Source: Cylindrotheca closterium
Taxonomy: Eukaryota; Bacillariophyta; Bacillariophyceae; Bacillariales; Bacillariaceae
DNA length: 64,000 nucleotides
Direction of reading: 5' to 3'
NCBI GenBank assembly: GCA_933822405.4
Contig: CAKOGP040001869.1
Span: forward strand, 330,816-394,815
Shown here: one piece after another, positions 61,619 to 64,000 of the stretch
Position numbering within the stretch: the first letter of the stretch is position 1
How the letters are laid out: every line of letters begins with the position of its first letter
Translations under genes and position numbers: made by a program
Notes under the pieces: model-generated
Databases searched by the model: none
Told to the model about the DNA's origin: nothing
The model's input: only the letters and a program-made list of their open reading frames with translations

Positions 61619-62444
61619 GACTATCTAAGATAGCCTACTGCCGTCCTCCGTGTGTGTGTTCGTAGTATTTTGTCTTGGTGTGTAGCTGGTGGGTTGTGGT
61701 GTGAAGCGGGTCGAACTGATCGAGTAATAGACTCGATTCGTTCGACCAATCTCAGAAATCCCGTGTGCGGTATTACTGAGATCTGCTTTCCTACCAGGCA
61801 CCGCCGATATGGTAAAATGGAGGCGGTGCCCAACAGGGCGGGTGAGGTTTGGGAGAGAAAAATTGAATTACCGCGACACAAGTGGGTGAATTCAATCTCA
61901 GTCGATAAACTGGGCATCATTGCCTGGGCGCATCGACAACAACTTTTGACGGTCGAAGGCCGTTCGGCCTTTGTCCGTCTGTAACACAATGTAGTCAAAG
62001 AAATCGAACAGTGTGCCTGCGGTCTACGTTGGACTATCTAAGATAGCCTACTGCCGTCCTCCGTGTGTGTGTTCGTAGTATTTTGTCTTGGTGTGTAGCT
62101 GGTGGGTTGTGGTGTGAAGCGGGTCGAACTGATCGAGTAATAGACTCGATTCGTTCGACCAATCTCAGAAATCCCGTGTGCGGTATTACTGAGATCTGCT
62201 TTCCTACCAGGCACCGCCGATATGGTAAAATGGAGGCGGTGCCCAACAGGGCGGGTGAGGTTTGGGAGAGAAAAATTGAATTACCGCGACACAAGTGGGT
62301 GAATTCAATCTCAGTCGATAAACTGGGCATCATTGCCTGGGCGCATCGACAACAACTTTTGACGGTCGAAGGCCGTTCGGCCTTTGTCCGTCTGTAACAC
62401 AATGTAGTCAAAGAAATCGAACAGTGTGCCTGCGGTCTACGTTG
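61619..62444. repeat. Head-to-tail dimer of a 413-bp hairpin-rich element
   Basis: Copy 1 is 61619-62031, copy 2 is 62032-62444; they appear identical. Each unit is tiled by inverted repeats. In copy 1: CTATC/GATAG (61621-61633); GGTCGAAC plus ATCGAGT pairing with ACTCGAT plus GTTCGACC (61709-61747); TCTCAG/CTGAGA with an inner CCG/CGG (61750-61781); GGCACCGCC/GGCGGTGCC (61797-61830); ATTGAATT/AATTCAAT (61862-61896); and GACGG/CCGTC enclosing AAGGCC-GTTC-GGCCTT (61948-61979). Open frames of 110 aa (+) and 125 aa (-) span each unit but match nothing and are better explained by symmetry of the hairpins. The class of element is unknown. Confidence 0.85.
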
Positions 62445-62819
62445 GATTATGAATAGAAAAAGTGAGCACGTCTGAAAGGCTCAGACGTTCGATGGTCGCG
62501 CCTTCAATGAGGTACCGTAAGAGTGATTGAAAAGTATAGCGGTACCAAACGAAAACACGATTATTCACGAAGAAAAGATTGAAAGGAAAACTAAACAGAT
62601 TCTAGTCAAAGGTGCACCACCTCCGTCCATATGAACGACAGTACATATTTTTGTTTTGCCTTTTTGTTGTGTCATCTTGACTTTGATGATTGTTTGTTGA
62701 GGGCGCATTTGGTACTTGGTAACCATTCTTCGCGATGGAAAAGATGTAGCTGAGAAGCCTTGTTGCACGTATTGTATCCCGGTTTACTCTTTTCGAGGTT
62801 CTGATGTAAGTTTCCCTTA
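62445..62819. other. Spacer with further hairpins after the 413-bp dimer
   Basis: ACGTCTGA/TCAGACGT forms an 8-bp stem (about 62468-62488). GGTACCG/CGGTACC is a 7-bp inverted repeat at about 62511-62546. GTGATTGAAAAGT at 62523-62535 also occurs at 61596-61608, just before copy 1. These may mark the outer limits of the element. No gene seen. Confidence 0.5.
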
Positions 62820-63608
62820 TTAGCCATTGAATCGTTCAAGTAGTCGCTTAGGAGGTAGTGAACCCATCACTCTTTCCTCATTTCCGTCTCTAGATAGATA
62901 CTCTCTCAGTGTCGTTTCTCGATCTATCAAGTATGTCTCGTCCAAGAATGATTGCTCAGCTTTTTCGCCAGCCTTATTTACTGCCAACAGACAATGGCGA
63001 AGGTACATGTCAGCAGGTAACAAACCTGAATCTGTTTTCCAAGTCCAGACGGTTCTTCCCACAGCTGCCAACTGACTTCTCGGCTCATCCAAAAATGCAG
63101 GAAGTTTATCGTCGTTCTTGCAGCCAATGCAAATAATCCCTTTTTCAGTGGAGTGATCTTTGTCACCATGTCCATCGATATCATAGTAGGGTGCCGTCAT
63201 GATACTGTAGTCGGGTTCTCGTTTCACAAACGCAAGACGCTGTTCTTCATCAAGACTGACATCAAACGCAGCAGCTACAAAACCTATTTCCATATCATTA
63301 CAAGGCTCAGTCGATAGGGATGCTAAGCACAAGGATGTAGCTGGGTCCACCAAAGCTTCCGAAACCAAAAACAAGTGTGGATGCGCAAATACTCGTCTCA
63401 TGCCTCGCAGTCGAACAAGCCGAAAATTGGAAAGGTCTGGAAACGTAACACGGGCAGAAGCTTCAGACAAGAGCGAGCCATAACCTAGAATGGTAGTTGG
63501 ATTCTTGGCAGCCGCAAGTACGGCTGGGACCTTCATCCTTGTACCGGTAGATGCGTGTTGTGTGTTTTGTCGATGACGTTTTGAATTTGAAATAGACGAT
63601 TCCCCCAT
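62820..63608 (-). CDS. Gamma-glutamylcyclotransferase-fold protein
   Basis: Single exon, 262 aa from ATG 63608; ATG 63536 (MKVPAVLAAAKNP) is an alternative since the first 24 residues are Ser/His rich. The GGCT/AIG2-like fold is indicated by ILGYGSLLSE (the YGSLL substrate loop) and, later, RLRGMRRVFAHP and FDVSLDEEQRLAFVKREPDY, where the Glu of REPDY is at the position of the usual catalytic acid. It might cleave gamma-glutamyl amines or dipeptides in glutathione turnover, but the family is diverse. The C terminus is helical (RETTLREYLSRD). Start is 107 bp from the divergent gene at 63716. Confidence 0.72.
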   Translation of the reverse strand: MGESSISNSKRHRQNTQHASTGTRMKVPAVLAAAKNPTTILGYGSLLSEASARVTFPDLSNFRLVRLRGMRRVFAHPHLFLVSEALVDPATSLCLASLSTEPCNDMEIGFVAAAFDVSLDEEQRLAFVKREPDYSIMTAPYYDIDGHGDKDHSTEKGIICIGCKNDDKLPAFLDEPRSQLAAVGRTVWTWKTDSGLLPADMYLRHCLLAVNKAGEKAEQSFLDETYLIDRETTLREYLSRDGNEERVMGSLPPKRLLERFNG

Positions 63609-63715
63609 TGTCAATCCCCACCCCTCTCCCCCATTGATCGATTGGACTTTGAACTTGCGCAAGCAGCATCCAAAGTCAAATAATCTTTATTTCCGCTCTC
63701 AACTGTCATCCAACA

Positions 63716-64000
63716 ATGACGTCCAATGGTGGACGAAGCGTCGCGACCCCGACAAGGGCGGCGCTTCCAGCAAAGAAAGCTTCTTCAATATCTATGAATC
63801 CTGATCAACTGCTGGATGCATTCGACACCTTCACTTCCACAAATCGTCGTAGCAGCGATGCTCCTGATGCGATTGAATTTCTAAACGAGCACTACAATAG
63901 CGAGGCCTTGCTGGTGTCCCAGCTTCCCTTCATTCGGGAAGCTGTCAGCGACAGAATGAATCGCCTCGATGATCATATATCCACAGCCCTACAACGTCAG
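63716..64000 (+). CDS. N-terminal fragment of an unrecognised helical protein, truncated by window edge
   Basis: ATG at 63716; the frame is open for 95 codons to the window end. The first 25 residues are basic and Ser/Thr rich. Then NPDQLLDAFDTFTS and AIEFLNEHYNSEALLVSQLP followed by FIREAVSDRMNRLDDHISTA look like the start of a coiled coil. The pattern resembles N termini of vesicle-tethering subunits (COG/exocyst type), but this is only an impression. The remainder lies beyond the window. Confidence 0.6.
   Translation, partial: MTSNGGRSVATPTRAALPAKKASSISMNPDQLLDAFDTFTSTNRRSSDAPDAIEFLNEHYNSEALLVSQLPFIREAVSDRMNRLDDHISTALQRQ

Noticed and set aside
61705..61750. Hammerhead ribozyme in the 413-bp unit (CTGATCGA)
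   Set aside because: The conserved core CTGATGA and the matching GAAA are not present in the needed order.
61652..62397. Identical 110-aa (+) and 125-aa (-) frames in each 413-bp unit as protein genes
   Set aside because: No domain or targeting pattern; both strands are open because the unit is built of inverted repeats.

Overview
This window looks like nuclear DNA of a diatom (stramenopile), probably a pennate species. Three things point there. Several genes encode proteins whose N-terminal signal peptide is followed directly by Phe, the usual diatom plastid presequence (FKBP, VTE6-like, a light-harvesting protein, a 494-aa protein). A fucoxanthin chlorophyll a/c-type antenna gene is present. 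Genes are compact, with few GT-AG introns of about 70-190 bp. Start codons were placed at ATG, using conserved protein ends and paralogues.

Layout. 0-3.6 kb: the 3' part of a papain-like protease, a decayed STAND-type ATPase and a small unknown protein. 4.2-18.2 kb: a dense housekeeping and plastid block with a kynurenine-type aminotransferase, RNase P subunit RPP30 divergent from a tiny CDC26 (APC/C) gene, a plastid membrane protein, a thioredoxin-fold protein, a 494-aa presequence protein, a methyltransferase-like protein, tRNA-Leu(CAA), an FKBP, an antenna protein and a mitochondrial-carrier protein. 18.2-30 kb: a looser region with four J-domain genes, the last two a very recent tandem duplicate, separated by about 5 kb of gene-poor, repeat-bearing DNA. 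30-45 kb: VTE6-like phytyl-phosphate kinase, a helix-hairpin-helix protein, three paralogues of a four-helix membrane protein that I do not recognise, a MaoC hydratase, an ABM-like protein, a MYND protein, an SGNH hydrolase, phosphopantothenate-cysteine ligase, a GST and a PD-(D/E)XK nuclease-like protein. 45-60.7 kb: SNU13, histone stem-loop binding protein, a two-pore K+ channel, a bZIP factor, a decayed gene, a TLDc protein, a steroid-reductase-fold enzyme, sarcosine/dimethylglycine dehydrogenase, a sulfotransferase and a type II membrane protein. 60.7-64 kb: a small two-exon gene, a head-to-tail dimer of a 413-bp hairpin-rich element, a gamma-glutamylcyclotransferase-like gene and the start of one more gene.

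Most genes are independent eukaryotic units, often in divergent pairs with 100-320 bp between starts or convergent pairs with short gaps. There are no operons. The signals most worth follow-up are the 413-bp hairpin element, the J-domain array with near-complete homogenisation of its tails, the unnamed four-helix membrane family, and a palindrome (TACCGGTA) that recurs outside gene bodies.
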